From: Bacillota bacterium
Lineage (GTDB): Bacteria > Bacillota > Dethiobacteria > Dethiobacterales > Dethiobacteraceae
Assembly (NCBI GenBank): GCA_012522335.1
Contig: JAAYKP010000107.1
Location: 1 to 34,385, forward strand
Reading direction: 5' to 3'
DNA length: 34,385 bases
The notes beneath the pieces are model-generated. The model was not told the origin of the DNA, searched no databases, and was given only the letters and a program-made list of their open reading frames with translations. The position numbers and the translations under genes are program-made. Shown piece after piece: positions 24,415 to 34,302 of this stretch; the stretch's first letter is position 1, and every line of letters begins with the position of its first letter.

Positions 24415-25470
24415 CTAAAGGGCACCGGAAATACCGGCATCTGCAAAACTGGCCATTTCGTGCATAATTTTTAAGGCAGCGTCAACCATGGTCATGGCCA
24501 GGGCTGCACCGGTACCTTCACCAAGGCGCATATTCATGCGTAAAAAAGGTGTCAGGTTCAGTAAGCTTAATGCTGCCAGATGGCCTGGTTCTTCCGATAA
24601 ATGTGAAGCCAACATATATTCAGCAGCATGAGGATGCAGTCTGGAAGCAATAACGGCGGAAACAGTGGAAATAAAGCCGTCTATCAGCACAGGTACGCGG
24701 TTGGCGGCTGCTGCCAGCATCACGCCGGCCATACCTGCAATTTCATACCCTCCCAGTTTAGCTAAAACATCCAACGCGTCATCGGGATCAGGCTTGTTTA
24801 CTGCAATGGCTTGTTCTATAGCTTTAATTTTTCTCTGCAATCCTTCATCATTTAAACCGGTACCACGACCGCAAACCTCCGCCGCCGAACAGCCTTTATA
24901 AAAGGCGGTAATGGCCGCACTGGGGGTAGTATTACCAATACCCATTTCACCGGTGCCAAACAGACCTGTACCGGCAGCAATGTATGATTCAGCCACTTCA
25001 ATGCCTACTTCTAAAGCTGCTACGGCCTGCTCCCGTGTCATGGCCGGACCTATGGCCATATTAGCTGTACCGTAAGCTACTTTGCGGTTTAGCAGAATAG
25101 GATGTTCCGGCAGATCAGCGGCTACACCGATATCAACAACAATTAGTTCTGCACCGGCATGGCGGGCTAAAACGTTCATAGCTGCACCGCCGTTAAGGAA
25201 ATTTAATACCATCTGCGGTGTAACCTCCTGCGGATAAGCAGAGACACCTTCAGCAACTACCCCATGGTCACCGGCCATTAAAATTGAAGTCTTCTTAGGC
25301 AGTGGTGGTTTTATTTCGCCTGTAATGCCGGCCATTTTTCTGGCGATATCCTCCAAGACACCTAAACTGCCAATCGGTTTAGTCAGGCCGTCAGAATATC
25401 TTTGTGCCTCCTCCTCCTTAGCTTTGTCCGTCGGTCTAATCCGGTCCAAAGTGCTTTGTAATTTTTCCAT
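24415..25470 (-). CDS. cobT: Nicotinate-nucleotide:dimethylbenzimidazole phosphoribosyltransferase
   Basis: 351-residue CobT that makes alpha-ribazole phosphate for the lower ligand of cobalamin. Family blocks: DGLTKPIGSLGVLEDIA, ILMAGDHGVVAEGVSAYP, NGGAAMNVLARHAGAELIVVD, GTGLFGTGEMGIGNTTP, GRGTGLND and RLGEGTGAALAM with the catalytic Glu318 (Glu317 in Salmonella). GGAGGAGATAAG precedes ATG 25470. It is a single gene behind a cobalamin riboswitch and its own promoter, so expression should fall when B12 is plentiful. Other corrinoid genes are not in the window. Corrinoid use fits an anaerobe with methyl-transfer pathways. Confidence 0.96.
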   Translation of the reverse strand: MEKLQSTLDRIRPTDKAKEEEAQRYSDGLTKPIGSLGVLEDIARKMAGITGEIKPPLPKKTSILMAGDHGVVAEGVSAYPQEVTPQMVLNFLNGGAAMNVLARHAGAELIVVDIGVAADLPEHPILLNRKVAYGTANMAIGPAMTREQAVAALEVGIEVAESYIAAGTGLFGTGEMGIGNTTPSAAITAFYKGCSAAEVCGRGTGLNDEGLQRKIKAIEQAIAVNKPDPDDALDVLAKLGGYEIAGMAGVMLAAAANRVPVLIDGFISTVSAVIASRLHPHAAEYMLASHLSEEPGHLAALSLLNLTPFLRMNMRLGEGTGAALAMTMVDAALKIMHEMASFADAGISGAL

Positions 25471-25566
25471 CTTATCTCCTCCTTGCTCTGTGCTTTTAGT
25501 AGGCTTTCAGCCGCTGTCCCGCGCAACCAACCTTTCGGCCGGTGTTAACTGCTTTGCGGTAAATAA

Positions 25567-25597
25567 AAAGTCCCCAAGCAAAATGCTTGAGGACTTT
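25567..25597 (-). terminator. Riboswitch-controlled terminator before cobT
   Basis: In the minus-strand RNA AAAGUCCUCAAGC and GCUUGGGGACUUU form a 13-bp stem (one U-G pair) with a 5-base loop, then UUAUUU. It lies between the cobalamin aptamer and cobT, the position of the expression platform. Confidence 0.88.
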
Positions 25598-25619
25598 ACC
25601 ATCATCCAAGTGTCGCACC

Positions 25620-25777
25620 GGCTTTGTGGCAGGTCTCCTGACTTCCGGATCTTTGTCCCCGCCACCTTCCCATCACAAGGACAGTGGCCTTTGGCGGTTC
25701 CTCCCCGGTTACAGTGGTGGGACCGTTCGGGACTTACACCCGATTCCCTATTCTCCGCTGCTGCGGCACCACAAACC
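25620..25777 (-). ncRNA. Cobalamin riboswitch aptamer
   Basis: Minus-strand RNA with the hallmarks of the B12 class: closing stem GGUUUGUGG with CCACAAAGCC, GAAUCGGGUGUAAGUCCCG-type core, CCCACCACUGUAACC, GCCACUG, and the B12 box AGUCAGGAGACCUGCC. It ends about 23 bases before a terminator hairpin, so it probably acts by transcription attenuation on cobT. Confidence 0.96.
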
Positions 25778-25796
25778 AACTATTAAACTTATTTTC

Positions 25797-25825
25797 ATTA
25801 TACAAAGCTCGTTAATCCTTGTCAA
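25797..25825 (-). promoter_or_regulatory. Consensus promoter of the cobT riboswitch
   Basis: TTGACA (25825-25820), 17-bp spacer, TATAAT (25802-25797): a perfect match to the housekeeping consensus. Expected transcript start is near 25790, about 13 bases before the aptamer. Confidence 0.93.
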
Positions 25826-25863
25826 TAGCCTGGAGACAGCTGGGAATTATCCTTTTCGTGTTC

Positions 25864-28800
25864 TTACAGTACACGCACCGCCCTGTCAGCAGACAAAGCA
25901 TAAAGATAGACGGCCTGTACAGGTTTCCGCAGAACTGCCTCCACCGCCCGGGCATAATAGGTTAGCTGAACCTGATAGCGCTCAGCTAGTTTTGCCATGC
26001 CGTCTGCCGGCAGACGATCTGTCTTGTAATCAATGATAATAAACCCGTCAGGTGTGTCAATCAAAACATCAATGATCCCCTGCACAATTACTGTATCGCT
26101 CTCCTCTGCCGCCAGTTCCGCCGCCGGTACAGCATAGGTAAAGGGCCACTCCCGCCGCACCTGCTCCCTATATGTCAGCATCAGTTGACCTGCTTCGCTG
26201 GCAAAGAAAGCAGTAACTTTTGCCACATCTATCTGTGTTAACAAAGCTTCGTCCAGAATTCCTGCCTGCGCCAACTGCTGCATTTGCGTCATGATGCCGG
26301 TTTCATCCACAGGCTGTGTCAAGTCCAGATGCTGTAGTAAGCTGTGATAAAGCAAACCACGCTCCACCGCTATTAACCCCTGTTTTTGCATGAATGCAGG
26401 CCGCGGCCATGGTTGTTCTATTAACCTTTGCGCCTCGTCTTCTTCTGCTGCCGCCAGGGCAAAGCGCCGTTTTATTTCCGTAACGGAAAGCTTGGCCGGC
26501 ACAAGGGAAAGAGGATGGGGGTACCGGTAAAACAGCCTTTCTCTGATCGCCTCTTTTACGTCAGGCGGCGTTTCTACCGGCAGCGGTGACAAGTTTAACA
26601 GCGCCTGCTTCAGTTCAGCCTGCTGCTCATGGTCTGTTGAAAGCTGTTCCCGCTCCACCTCTGTTATACAGCGGAGCTTAATTTGCGCTTCAACGGACGG
26701 CTGCCGGCCGCTGCTGTCCCCCTTAATTTGAGGATGACGACATAAAGCTTTACCCAGCCAGTCAAGATATGTTTTAGCCCGCCGCAGGTGGTAGCCGGGC
26801 AGTGCTTTCGTGGGACAATGCGCCAGCTGTTCCCACTCAGCAAGCGTCTCAGGCAGTTTCTTGACCGAACCAACCAGATAGAGCTTTTCCCGGGCCCGGG
26901 TCAGGGCAACATACAGGATCCGCATCTCTTCAGCGCGCGTTTCTGCTTCTCCCAGCAGGCGTAAAGCTAAATACGGCAGGGAAGGATAACGAAGTTTAGC
27001 TTCCGGCTCCACAATCAGCGGGGCCAGACCATAATCACGATGCAGCAGCAGCTCCGAGCGCTGATCCTGGAAGTTAAAAGACTTACCCAAATCACACAGA
27101 AAAACGATGGGAAATTCTAAGCCTTTGGCTTTATGGATACTCATGATGCGCACCACATCTTCATTTTCACCCAGAGCCCGGGCTGTCCCTAAATCTTCGC
27201 CGGAATCACGCAGTTCCGCTATAAATTGGAGAAAACGCGACAGCCCCTGGCGGGAAAAGCGGTCAAACTGCCGGGCACGGGCAAAAAGTGCCCGTAAGTT
27301 AGCCTGCCTTTTCATGCCATCCGGCATTCCGGCCACATAGTCGGCATAGCCGCTCTCACGATAAATTGCTGCCAGCAGTGCGCTTAATTTTTCCCGCCGG
27401 GCCATGTCACGCCAGCGGGACAGCTGCTGTAAGAACTTCCGGCAGCTGTCCGCAAGCCCCGGCAGCTCACCCTCAGTGACAGCCTGCAGGGCCTGCCAAT
27501 AATCACAATCCCTGCCGCCAACTTGACGAATGAGGGCCAGCTCTTCAACACTCATACCAACAAAAGGAGATCGTAACACTGCCGCTAAGGGGATATCTTG
27601 GCGCGGATTATCCAGCACCTGCAGTAAAGACAGCATGGTTTGCACTTCGATTGCCGCAAAATAGCCGGTTGTCAGTTCTGCATAGGCCGGGATATTATAG
27701 CGAGCCAAAATTTCCGTTAATTGACCGGCTCGGTCAGCAGTAGAACGCAGCAAAATCACAATATCACGGTAGCTGACAGGACGATAACGCCCGGCATCTT
27801 TATCAAAGATTTGAGTCACGCTGTCCTGCCGGCTGACCAGCTGCTGAATCTGCTGCGCCACCACAATCCCTTCGCGCTCCAGGCTGGTCAAATCTTCTTC
27901 CGCTGCTGCCGTTTCCGAGGTTGAAGCATCCGCCGTACGTTCTTTTTCCAGTAAAAAGACTTCCACTGCCTCCTCAACCAAGTTGAGTTCCGGTGCCGCA
28001 GGATAAGCGGCACCATATACCAATTCCGCTTCCTGATCATATGAGATTTCCATCTCCCGGGCTGTCATCAGCTGTCCAAAGAGAAAATTAACTACAGCTA
28101 CCACATTGCTCCGACAGCGGAAGTTGCGATTTAAAATAATCTTTCTTTCCCTGCTGTCACTCTTCTCATCATGGACAGCGAAGCGCTGATATTTATCTAA
28201 AAACAAACCGGGATCGCTGAGGCGGAAACGATAAATACTTTGCTTTACATCGCCCACCATAAAGAGGTTGGGAGCTTCCTCTCCCTGACGGGATACCAAC
28301 TGTAAAATTGCATCCTGTACCGGATTGATATCCTGATACTCATCCACTAAAACTTGCTCGTAGCGTGCCCGCAGTTCCAGGGCGGCAGCCGAAGGCCGCA
28401 GGTTATCTGCATCCGCATCTGCAGCTAATAAAATTTGCAGACAGTAATGCTCCAAGTCATTAAAATCCAGCAGCCCGGCCTGCCTTTTCACGGCAGCATA
28501 AGCTGAAGCAAATTCCAGCACTTGTTTAACCAAAGAGCGCAATAGTGGTGCTAAAGCTGTTATCTCCCGCACATAATCAGCTAAGGAACGCGTAAAGTAA
28601 GTTTCGGCGCTCTTTTTCAGCAGGTCTTTTGACTGATCACGGAGAGATTTCACTCGTTCTTTCAGCTTCTTATCCACATCCTTGGCGGCAGGCAGGCGGG
28701 GAAAAGTCACTCCCAGCCAGGCTTCACGCAGTACAGCCCACGGACCGCGTAACAGGGCAGTCAAGCTTCTGATCTGCTCCAGCTCTTGCTGCAGCACCGT

Positions 28801-29547
28801 CTCATAAACTACCGGACCCTGCGGCCTACGGCAAAGTACTGACGCCTCCTGTAAAGCAGCTGCTGCCTGTTCCAGCGTCAGGCGCAATTCTTCACGGATC
28901 GGGTTTAACCACAGCTGCAGAGCTTCCTCCGGAGCAGCCTCTGCAGACAGCTCATAAAAGCGCGAGACTTTCTCCAGCCAGCGTTCCGGCCAGGGGTTGC
29001 TCCAACTAAACTGATACAGCTGCAGGATTAAGCTGATTAAACCTTCATCACTTTTCCTGCCACCGTAATGCCTGGCTAAAGCCAAAAAGTCTTCATCTTC
29101 CTCAGCAAAGGCCTTCTCTAAAACAGTCTCCACAGTTTCCTGACGCAGCAGGGCGGCTTCAAGTTCGTCTGCCACGCGAAATGAAGGGTCAAGCTCTAAG
29201 AGATAAAAGTAACGCTGAATGACATCTAAACAGAAGGAATGCAGGGTAGAAATGGAGGCGCCATTGAGCAGCGAAAGCTGCCTCACTAATTCTAAACGGT
29301 GTGAGACGGCAATCTCCCGCTCCAGAGCTGCTCCGATGCGTTCCCGCATTTCTGCTGCCGCTGCTTCTGTAAAGGTAACTACTAATAATTTGTCTATATC
29401 TAAAGGTCTTTCAGGCCGGCAAAGTAAACGAATAATCCGCTCTACTAACACCGCTGTTTTACCCGACCCGGCCGCAGCAGCAACCAGCAGGTTACAACCG
29501 TCAGTTTCAATGGCCGCCAGCTGCTCATCTGTCCATTGTTTACTCAT
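25864..29547 (-). CDS. addA: ATP-dependent helicase/nuclease subunit A
   Basis: 1227-residue AddA, the same size as in Bacillus (1232). It works with AddB to resect double-strand breaks and load RecA, with Chi recognition by AddB. UvrD-type helicase: Walker A AAAAGSGKTAVLV (residues 23-35), GASISTLHSFC, VDEYQDINPVQ, QSIYRFR, IMSIHKAKGLEFPIVFL and YVALTRAREKLYL. The C-terminal RecB-type nuclease domain has GIIDVLIDTPDGFIIIDYKTD. ATG 29547 lies within the end of addB (8-base overlap), with GGAGGG before it, so translation is coupled. No terminator is evident downstream before the cobT promoter. Confidence 0.97.
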   Translation of the reverse strand: MSKQWTDEQLAAIETDGCNLLVAAAAGSGKTAVLVERIIRLLCRPERPLDIDKLLVVTFTEAAAAEMRERIGAALEREIAVSHRLELVRQLSLLNGASISTLHSFCLDVIQRYFYLLELDPSFRVADELEAALLRQETVETVLEKAFAEEDEDFLALARHYGGRKSDEGLISLILQLYQFSWSNPWPERWLEKVSRFYELSAEAAPEEALQLWLNPIREELRLTLEQAAAALQEASVLCRRPQGPVVYETVLQQELEQIRSLTALLRGPWAVLREAWLGVTFPRLPAAKDVDKKLKERVKSLRDQSKDLLKKSAETYFTRSLADYVREITALAPLLRSLVKQVLEFASAYAAVKRQAGLLDFNDLEHYCLQILLAADADADNLRPSAAALELRARYEQVLVDEYQDINPVQDAILQLVSRQGEEAPNLFMVGDVKQSIYRFRLSDPGLFLDKYQRFAVHDEKSDSRERKIILNRNFRCRSNVVAVVNFLFGQLMTAREMEISYDQEAELVYGAAYPAAPELNLVEEAVEVFLLEKERTADASTSETAAAEEDLTSLEREGIVVAQQIQQLVSRQDSVTQIFDKDAGRYRPVSYRDIVILLRSTADRAGQLTEILARYNIPAYAELTTGYFAAIEVQTMLSLLQVLDNPRQDIPLAAVLRSPFVGMSVEELALIRQVGGRDCDYWQALQAVTEGELPGLADSCRKFLQQLSRWRDMARREKLSALLAAIYRESGYADYVAGMPDGMKRQANLRALFARARQFDRFSRQGLSRFLQFIAELRDSGEDLGTARALGENEDVVRIMSIHKAKGLEFPIVFLCDLGKSFNFQDQRSELLLHRDYGLAPLIVEPEAKLRYPSLPYLALRLLGEAETRAEEMRILYVALTRAREKLYLVGSVKKLPETLAEWEQLAHCPTKALPGYHLRRAKTYLDWLGKALCRHPQIKGDSSGRQPSVEAQIKLRCITEVEREQLSTDHEQQAELKQALLNLSPLPVETPPDVKEAIRERLFYRYPHPLSLVPAKLSVTEIKRRFALAAAEEDEAQRLIEQPWPRPAFMQKQGLIAVERGLLYHSLLQHLDLTQPVDETGIMTQMQQLAQAGILDEALLTQIDVAKVTAFFASEAGQLMLTYREQVRREWPFTYAVPAAELAAEESDTVIVQGIIDVLIDTPDGFIIIDYKTDRLPADGMAKLAERYQVQLTYYARAVEAVLRKPVQAVYLYALSADRAVRVL

Positions 29548-32500
29548 ACCCGTTCCCTCCTTCCTGCCCGGCTGCAGCAGCCTGCAGAACTTCTTCTGCG
29601 GACAGCGGTGTTAACAGCCGATACCGGTTACCCTTAACAGCAACATCAAAACAGCACAGCGGGGAATAAGGACAATAGGTACAGGCCCTGCTGCCGTCAG
29701 GTTTTTTATATGGCTGAACTGCCGCCTCTCCCTGAAAAATCCGGGCAGCAATTTCACCAATTTTCTCGCTGACCAACTGCAGCAGCTGCCGCAGTTGGTC
29801 AGGCGCAACCACTTGGGACACTTTAGTAAAACTACCATCCTTTTTCAGGGCCGCATGTACTAACTTCTCCCCGCCCATGAGAGCAAAAACAGTTTGATCT
29901 GCCAAAATCAGCCCGTCCAGTTTGGGCACATGCTCTGCTGCCTCCATCTCCGGATTAGCCGTTCGGGTAAAGGGACGCTGGATGCCATAATATAAAGCTC
30001 CGGCACACTCTACACTTTGTTGACCATACCTGGCCCTATTTTCGTTTACTACGGCCAGATACGCCAGCAGCTGTAAAGACAGTCCGTACCAGAGGTCACT
30101 TAATTTAAGTGAGGTGGGACTGCTCTTATAATCAATAACCCGCAGGTAAAGCTTACCGTCAGCGGCAGCCGCATCCACCCGGTCAATTTGCCCGTGCAGC
30201 TTAATTTCCTGCTGCCCGTACTCCAGCTGCCAGGCCGGCAATTCATCACTGCCAAAGGGCAGCTCTACCGCCACAGGCTGAAAAGCACTCTCCTGAGCAT
30301 GAACGGTTAAGGCTGCCGCTGCCTGTGCCAGCGTTTCTTTTAAGCGATTGGCCAAAAAACGGAGACGGGCACTGGACAGCAGTATTTCCCGCTGCAGCTG
30401 CGGTATCAGGCTGTCTACAATTTTATGCATGCGTTCAACGGCTTCTTCAATACTTAAGGTGGACCAAGCCACTTTTTCTTCCAGCAACTGTTTCACAAAC
30501 AGACTGAGGGCTGTATGATAAAAAATCCCCATATCGGGAGCGTCAACACTGTAGTCTTCACGCTCCTGTAAGCGCAGCCCATAGCGGGCAAAATGGGCAA
30601 AGGGACATTGGGCAAACTGCTCCAAACGCGAGACACTGGTATGCAGTTCTGCGCCAAACAGCGCCCTTACCACAGCCGGCTGCAGCGGCGGGATGTAGTT
30701 TTGATAGTTTAAAGCCGGCCAGAGCTGCTGCATTCTGGTTAAGGTTGGGGGATGGGCCAGTGCTTCATTATATACTGCAGCCCAGAAAGGCGAGATAGAA
30801 CCCCCCTTTAAAACTGCTCCGGCCTGCTGCAGCAGCGCCGCAGCAACTTTATGCGGTTTTGTGATGGCCTGATAATCTTCCTGCTGGTCAGGTGTATTAC
30901 CATAAAAGTGCACCTCATTGTCCGGAAAAAGCTCGCGCAGCTGATGAAAAAGGGTCGAAGGCCGCTTTGCTCTTCCTTCATCATCAGCTAAAGGGCAGCT
31001 GACCCATAGAAATTCTGTACTGCGCGTCACCGCGATATAAGCTAAATACTGCTCGTGAAATAAACGTTGGCGGCGTGTTATCGCCAATTCCACACCATGT
31101 TCCTTAAGAACTCCCCTTTCCTCATCGCCAAATAAGCCTTCCTCCTGCAGACGAGCCGGAAACTCACCTTCACTTAACCCTAAAACATAGGCAGCGGACA
31201 GCCGCGGCTGCCGTGAGCGCTCCACGCTGCCGATCAGCACACAGTCAGTCAGCGCCGGCACCAAACCTAGTTTTAAACTCTCCAGGCCCGATCCTAACAC
31301 CTGGGCAAATTCAGCTAAAGTCAGCTGTTGTTTACCCAGTATCTCAAACAACTGTTCCAATAATTCCACTACTCCCTGCCAGACCTGTCGATGTTCCTGT
31401 GCTTGTGACAGCTGCCCTTGTTCAGAGGCAGTTTCTGTCCACTTCTGCAGCGTCCGGGCAGCCCCTACATCTTCCAACAGCTGCCACAACGCCTGACAGT
31501 AAACCGCAACCGGCTGTTTCCCCCCCTTTCCTACCGCCTGCACAAAAGGTTCAAAGAGCTGCAGGAAAGAGCGGCGGGTTTCATCTACCTGTCTGCTTGT
31601 ATCTGTCCCGGCAGGCTGCTCTGACCGTTCCTCCGCCAGTGTTAATCGGTGATGATAGTTCCAGGGTTGATCAGTAAACCAACTGCTGCCGTGAATACCG
31701 TGCGCCAACACATAATTCTCCAGTTGATCGACAGCCTGGCGGCTGAGGGGGAATAGATCAGTTTTTAACAGCTGCAGCAGCGGCCGCTGCTGCAAATTAC
31801 TGCAGACCGTATCAACAGCAGAGCGGACAAACTCTACCAGCGGATGGTGGGCAGCTGAACGCCTTTCATCCACATAAAAAGGAATATCATAGTCGAGGAA
31901 GATGGCTGCCACCAGATCATGATAAGTGGCAAAATTACGTAAAATAATGCCAATATCCCGATAACGCCAGCCCTGCTGCCGTACACGCTGGATAATATCA
32001 CGTGCCACTGCCTCCACTTCCGCCCGCGGATTGGCTGCTGTTACCAACTGCACAGTTGGGGTTGGCTTGACATAGGGGGTGAGCGGATACACAGCAAAAT
32101 TTGCTTCTAAATGAGCCAGCGGCGCTGCAGCACTAAAACGAGTCGGCTGGTCAGCCTGGGGCAGTTCCAGGGGCGGCAGCACTTTAACTGCAGTTTCACC
32201 GGCCAAACGGCGCAGGCGCCAATATGTATCCTGTGTAGGATGAAACAAATCTTCCTCCTGCGGCTGCTGTTTGCGGCGCGGATCAAGACACAGTGCTATT
32301 TCCACATGAGTTACGGAGCTCATTAAAGCAGCCAGCACCGTATACTCCTGCGGCGTAAACCCGGCAAAACCGTCTATCCATACCCTCGTTTCCCGCGGCA
32401 GGCCACCGGCAGCAATGGCCACCGCCAGCTGCGTTAAGGTATCTTCAGGGTCAAGATAGTGACCGGCAGTGGCAGCACCATAAGCCTTGTAAATGGCGGC

Positions 32501-32971
32501 CAGATCATTTAGTTTCCCCTGCAGAGCTGCGGGACACTGCTCACTGTTAGCCAAAGCAGAAATATCTTCCGGCGTAACCTGATAATGTTTAAATTCCCGC
32601 AGCTGCAGCGCCAGTTGTTCACAAAAACGCGGCTGCCGGGCAGCCCGGGCAAATGTTGAAAATTCTGCCGCCTTTTCCTGGAGTAAACGCCTTAAGAGCA
32701 GCTGCCGTCCTAATTCCGTCATTACCGGCAGCCGGCTGCCGCTCTGGAGCAGGCGGTAGGCCAAACGACGAAAAGACAATACCTGCGCACGAAAGCTGCC
32801 TCCTCCACACAGTTTAACTAATTCTTTCTCCATCTCCAAAGAAGCTTGTTCCGGCACTAAAAATATTAAAGGCGCCCCCAGCGGTTCAGCCTTACTTGCT
32901 GCGGCTATCGCCTGCAGGCAGGTGAAAGTTTTCCCGCTGCCGGCGCGGCCCAGAATAAAACGTATGGACAT
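29540..32971 (-). CDS. addB: ATP-dependent helicase/nuclease subunit B
   Basis: 1143-residue AddB (Bacillus 1166). Starts with FILGRAGSGKTFTCL nucleotide-binding loop. Later parts hold degenerate helicase motifs, as is normal for AddB. The C-terminal nuclease motif is IDRVDAAAADGKLYLRVIDY. The 4Fe-4S cluster cysteines are present: one in LEQFAQCPFAHFARY and three in CTYCPYSPLC. ATG 32971 is preferred because GGGGGAG is six bases before it; an ATG two codons earlier is too close. First gene of the addBA operon, divergent from the dehydrogenase gene at 33146. The 170-bp gap shows no strong promoter by eye. Confidence 0.96.
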   Translation of the reverse strand: MSIRFILGRAGSGKTFTCLQAIAAASKAEPLGAPLIFLVPEQASLEMEKELVKLCGGGSFRAQVLSFRRLAYRLLQSGSRLPVMTELGRQLLLRRLLQEKAAEFSTFARAARQPRFCEQLALQLREFKHYQVTPEDISALANSEQCPAALQGKLNDLAAIYKAYGAATAGHYLDPEDTLTQLAVAIAAGGLPRETRVWIDGFAGFTPQEYTVLAALMSSVTHVEIALCLDPRRKQQPQEEDLFHPTQDTYWRLRRLAGETAVKVLPPLELPQADQPTRFSAAAPLAHLEANFAVYPLTPYVKPTPTVQLVTAANPRAEVEAVARDIIQRVRQQGWRYRDIGIILRNFATYHDLVAAIFLDYDIPFYVDERRSAAHHPLVEFVRSAVDTVCSNLQQRPLLQLLKTDLFPLSRQAVDQLENYVLAHGIHGSSWFTDQPWNYHHRLTLAEERSEQPAGTDTSRQVDETRRSFLQLFEPFVQAVGKGGKQPVAVYCQALWQLLEDVGAARTLQKWTETASEQGQLSQAQEHRQVWQGVVELLEQLFEILGKQQLTLAEFAQVLGSGLESLKLGLVPALTDCVLIGSVERSRQPRLSAAYVLGLSEGEFPARLQEEGLFGDEERGVLKEHGVELAITRRQRLFHEQYLAYIAVTRSTEFLWVSCPLADDEGRAKRPSTLFHQLRELFPDNEVHFYGNTPDQQEDYQAITKPHKVAAALLQQAGAVLKGGSISPFWAAVYNEALAHPPTLTRMQQLWPALNYQNYIPPLQPAVVRALFGAELHTSVSRLEQFAQCPFAHFARYGLRLQEREDYSVDAPDMGIFYHTALSLFVKQLLEEKVAWSTLSIEEAVERMHKIVDSLIPQLQREILLSSARLRFLANRLKETLAQAAAALTVHAQESAFQPVAVELPFGSDELPAWQLEYGQQEIKLHGQIDRVDAAAADGKLYLRVIDYKSSPTSLKLSDLWYGLSLQLLAYLAVVNENRARYGQQSVECAGALYYGIQRPFTRTANPEMEAAEHVPKLDGLILADQTVFALMGGEKLVHAALKKDGSFTKVSQVVAPDQLRQLLQLVSEKIGEIAARIFQGEAAVQPYKKPDGSRACTYCPYSPLCCFDVAVKGNRYRLLTPLSAEEVLQAAAAGQEGGNGYE

Positions 32972-33145
32972 CAACATCTCCCCCGTTATTTTGCGCTCAT
33001 GCAGTTTAATACACAGCGGTAGTTCTTATCATTTTAATTTCGCGAGCGGGCTTGTTTATTCCTGTTAACCGATTCCTCTTTCCTTTTTCCTTAGGATGTA
33101 ATACAATAAAAAACAATACTTTTACCGAGAATGGGAGGAATTTCA

Positions 33146-34198
33146 ATGTATAATATTGCCGTCATTGCCGGTGATGGAATAGGTCCGGAAGTAATCCGTG
33201 AAGGGTTAAAAGTCCTTGATGCGCTGAGCGATACGGAGGGACTGCAGCTAAATTATACGCATTATGATTTAGGCGGGGAACGTTATTTACGTACAGGTGA
33301 AATTCTGCCCGACAGCGTCCTGGCTGAATTACGGAACTTTGATGCCATTTACCTGGGAGCTATTGGTCATCCTGAAGTCAAGCCGGGCATTCTGGAAAAA
33401 GGCCTACTGCTGCGCTTACGCTTTGAACTGGATCTTTACATAAATTTACGCCCCATCAAGCTTTTTCCCGGCGTAGAAACTCCCCTGAAGGATAAAGGGC
33501 CACAAGATATCGATTTTGTGGTTGTGCGCGAAAACACGGAAGGCCAATACGCCGGCGCCGGCGGTATTTTGCGTAAAGGAACGCCGCACGAAATTGCCAT
33601 TCAGGAATCAGTCTGTACCCGCATGGGGGTGGAACGCTGTCTGCGTTATGCTTTTGAATATGCCAGACGGCGCAATAAAGGTAAAAAGGTTACCTTGTGC
33701 GGCAAAACTAATGTACTTACTTATGTTTTTGATCTGTGGTCGCGTGTTTTCCATGAAGTTGGCGCCAGGGACTACCCTGATATTACCCGTGATTACGCCC
33801 ATGTTGATGCTACAGTCATGTGGATGGTAAAAAACCCCGAATGGTTTGATGTAATTGTAACGGAAAACATGTTTGGTGACATCATTACAGACCTTGGTGC
33901 CATGCTGCAGGGCGGCATGGGCATTGCAGCCGGTGGTAATATTAATCCGGGTGGCGTTTCCATGTTCGAGCCCATCGGCGGTTCCGCGCCCAAATATACC
34001 GGTCAGAATGTAGTTAATCCTCTGGCTGCCATAGGCGCGGCCGGTATGATGCTTGATACTCTGGGCGAAACGGCTGCTGCAGAAAAAATAGAAAAAGCGA
34101 TAATGAAAGTCTGTGAAAAACATCTGAAAAGTTTGGCCGCAGGCCAGATGGGTTACACTACACAAGAGGTGGGCGACTTAGTAGTTAAATATCTCTAA
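33146..34198 (+). CDS. Isocitrate/isopropylmalate dehydrogenase family enzyme
   Basis: 350-residue NAD(P)-dependent beta-decarboxylating dehydrogenase. N-terminal [18 protein letters not shown], substrate-arginine region [38 protein letters not shown], metal and signature block [20 protein letters not shown], and the cofactor loop [18 protein letters not shown]. The VRENTEG stretch is like tartrate/homoisocitrate/isocitrate dehydrogenases, whereas LeuB has RELTGG; no leu genes are adjacent. I would therefore not call it LeuB. Asp or Lys choice for NAD versus NADP was not resolved. ATG 33146 follows GGGAGGAATTTCA; an ATG five codons earlier overlaps that site. Confidence 0.9.
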   Translation: MYNIAVIAGDGIGPEVIREGLKVLDALSDTEGLQLNYTHYDLGGERYLRTGEILPDSVLAELRNFDAIYLGAIGHPEVKPGILEKGLLLRLRFELDLYINLRPIKLFPGVETPLKDKGPQDIDFVVVRENTEGQYAGAGGILRKGTPHEIAIQESVCTRMGVERCLRYAFEYARRRNKGKKVTLCGKTNVLTYVFDLWSRVFHEVGARDYPDITRDYAHVDATVMWMVKNPEWFDVIVTENMFGDIITDLGAMLQGGMGIAAGGNINPGGVSMFEPIGGSAPKYTGQNVVNPLAAIGAAGMMLDTLGETAAAEKIEKAIMKVCEKHLKSLAAGQMGYTTQEVGDLVVKYL

Positions 34199-34248
34199 AC
34201 GCTGCGGTTGAAGACTTTGACAGGCAGGAGACAAAATTTTGCCGATAG

Positions 34249-34278
34249 TTGACAGGGTGCTTTGGCCTGCGCTATGAT
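34249..34278 (+). promoter_or_regulatory. Promoter of the GTPase gene
   Basis: TTGACA (34249-34254), 18-bp spacer, TATGAT (34273-34278), about 25 bases before the start codon. Good housekeeping match. Confidence 0.75.
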
Positions 34279-34302
34279 TGGTAGCGTGAGGTGTTAAGGA
34301 TT

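Noticed and set aside
25325-25786. Open frames on the plus strand across the cobT leader
   Set aside because: The region is explained base by base by a cobalamin riboswitch, terminator and promoter on the minus strand.
1919-26007. Recurring 10-bp palindrome CTGCCGGCAG at 1919, 13756, 23728 and about 25998, possibly a dispersed protein-binding site
   Set aside because: Three of the four copies encode Leu-Pro-Ala in the gene's own frame (RnfC, rhomboid, AddA), so codon preference explains them; the remaining copy is next to a terminator.
31213-31677. Open frame of 154 codons antisense to addB
   Set aside because: Pro/Ser/Leu-rich low-complexity product lying fully inside addB, with no recognisable domain.
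33608-34165. Long open frame of 185 codons antisense to the dehydrogenase gene
   Set aside because: It mirrors a strongly coding gene, has no ribosome binding site, and its composition (Phe, His, Ile, Asn rich) is that of a shadow frame.
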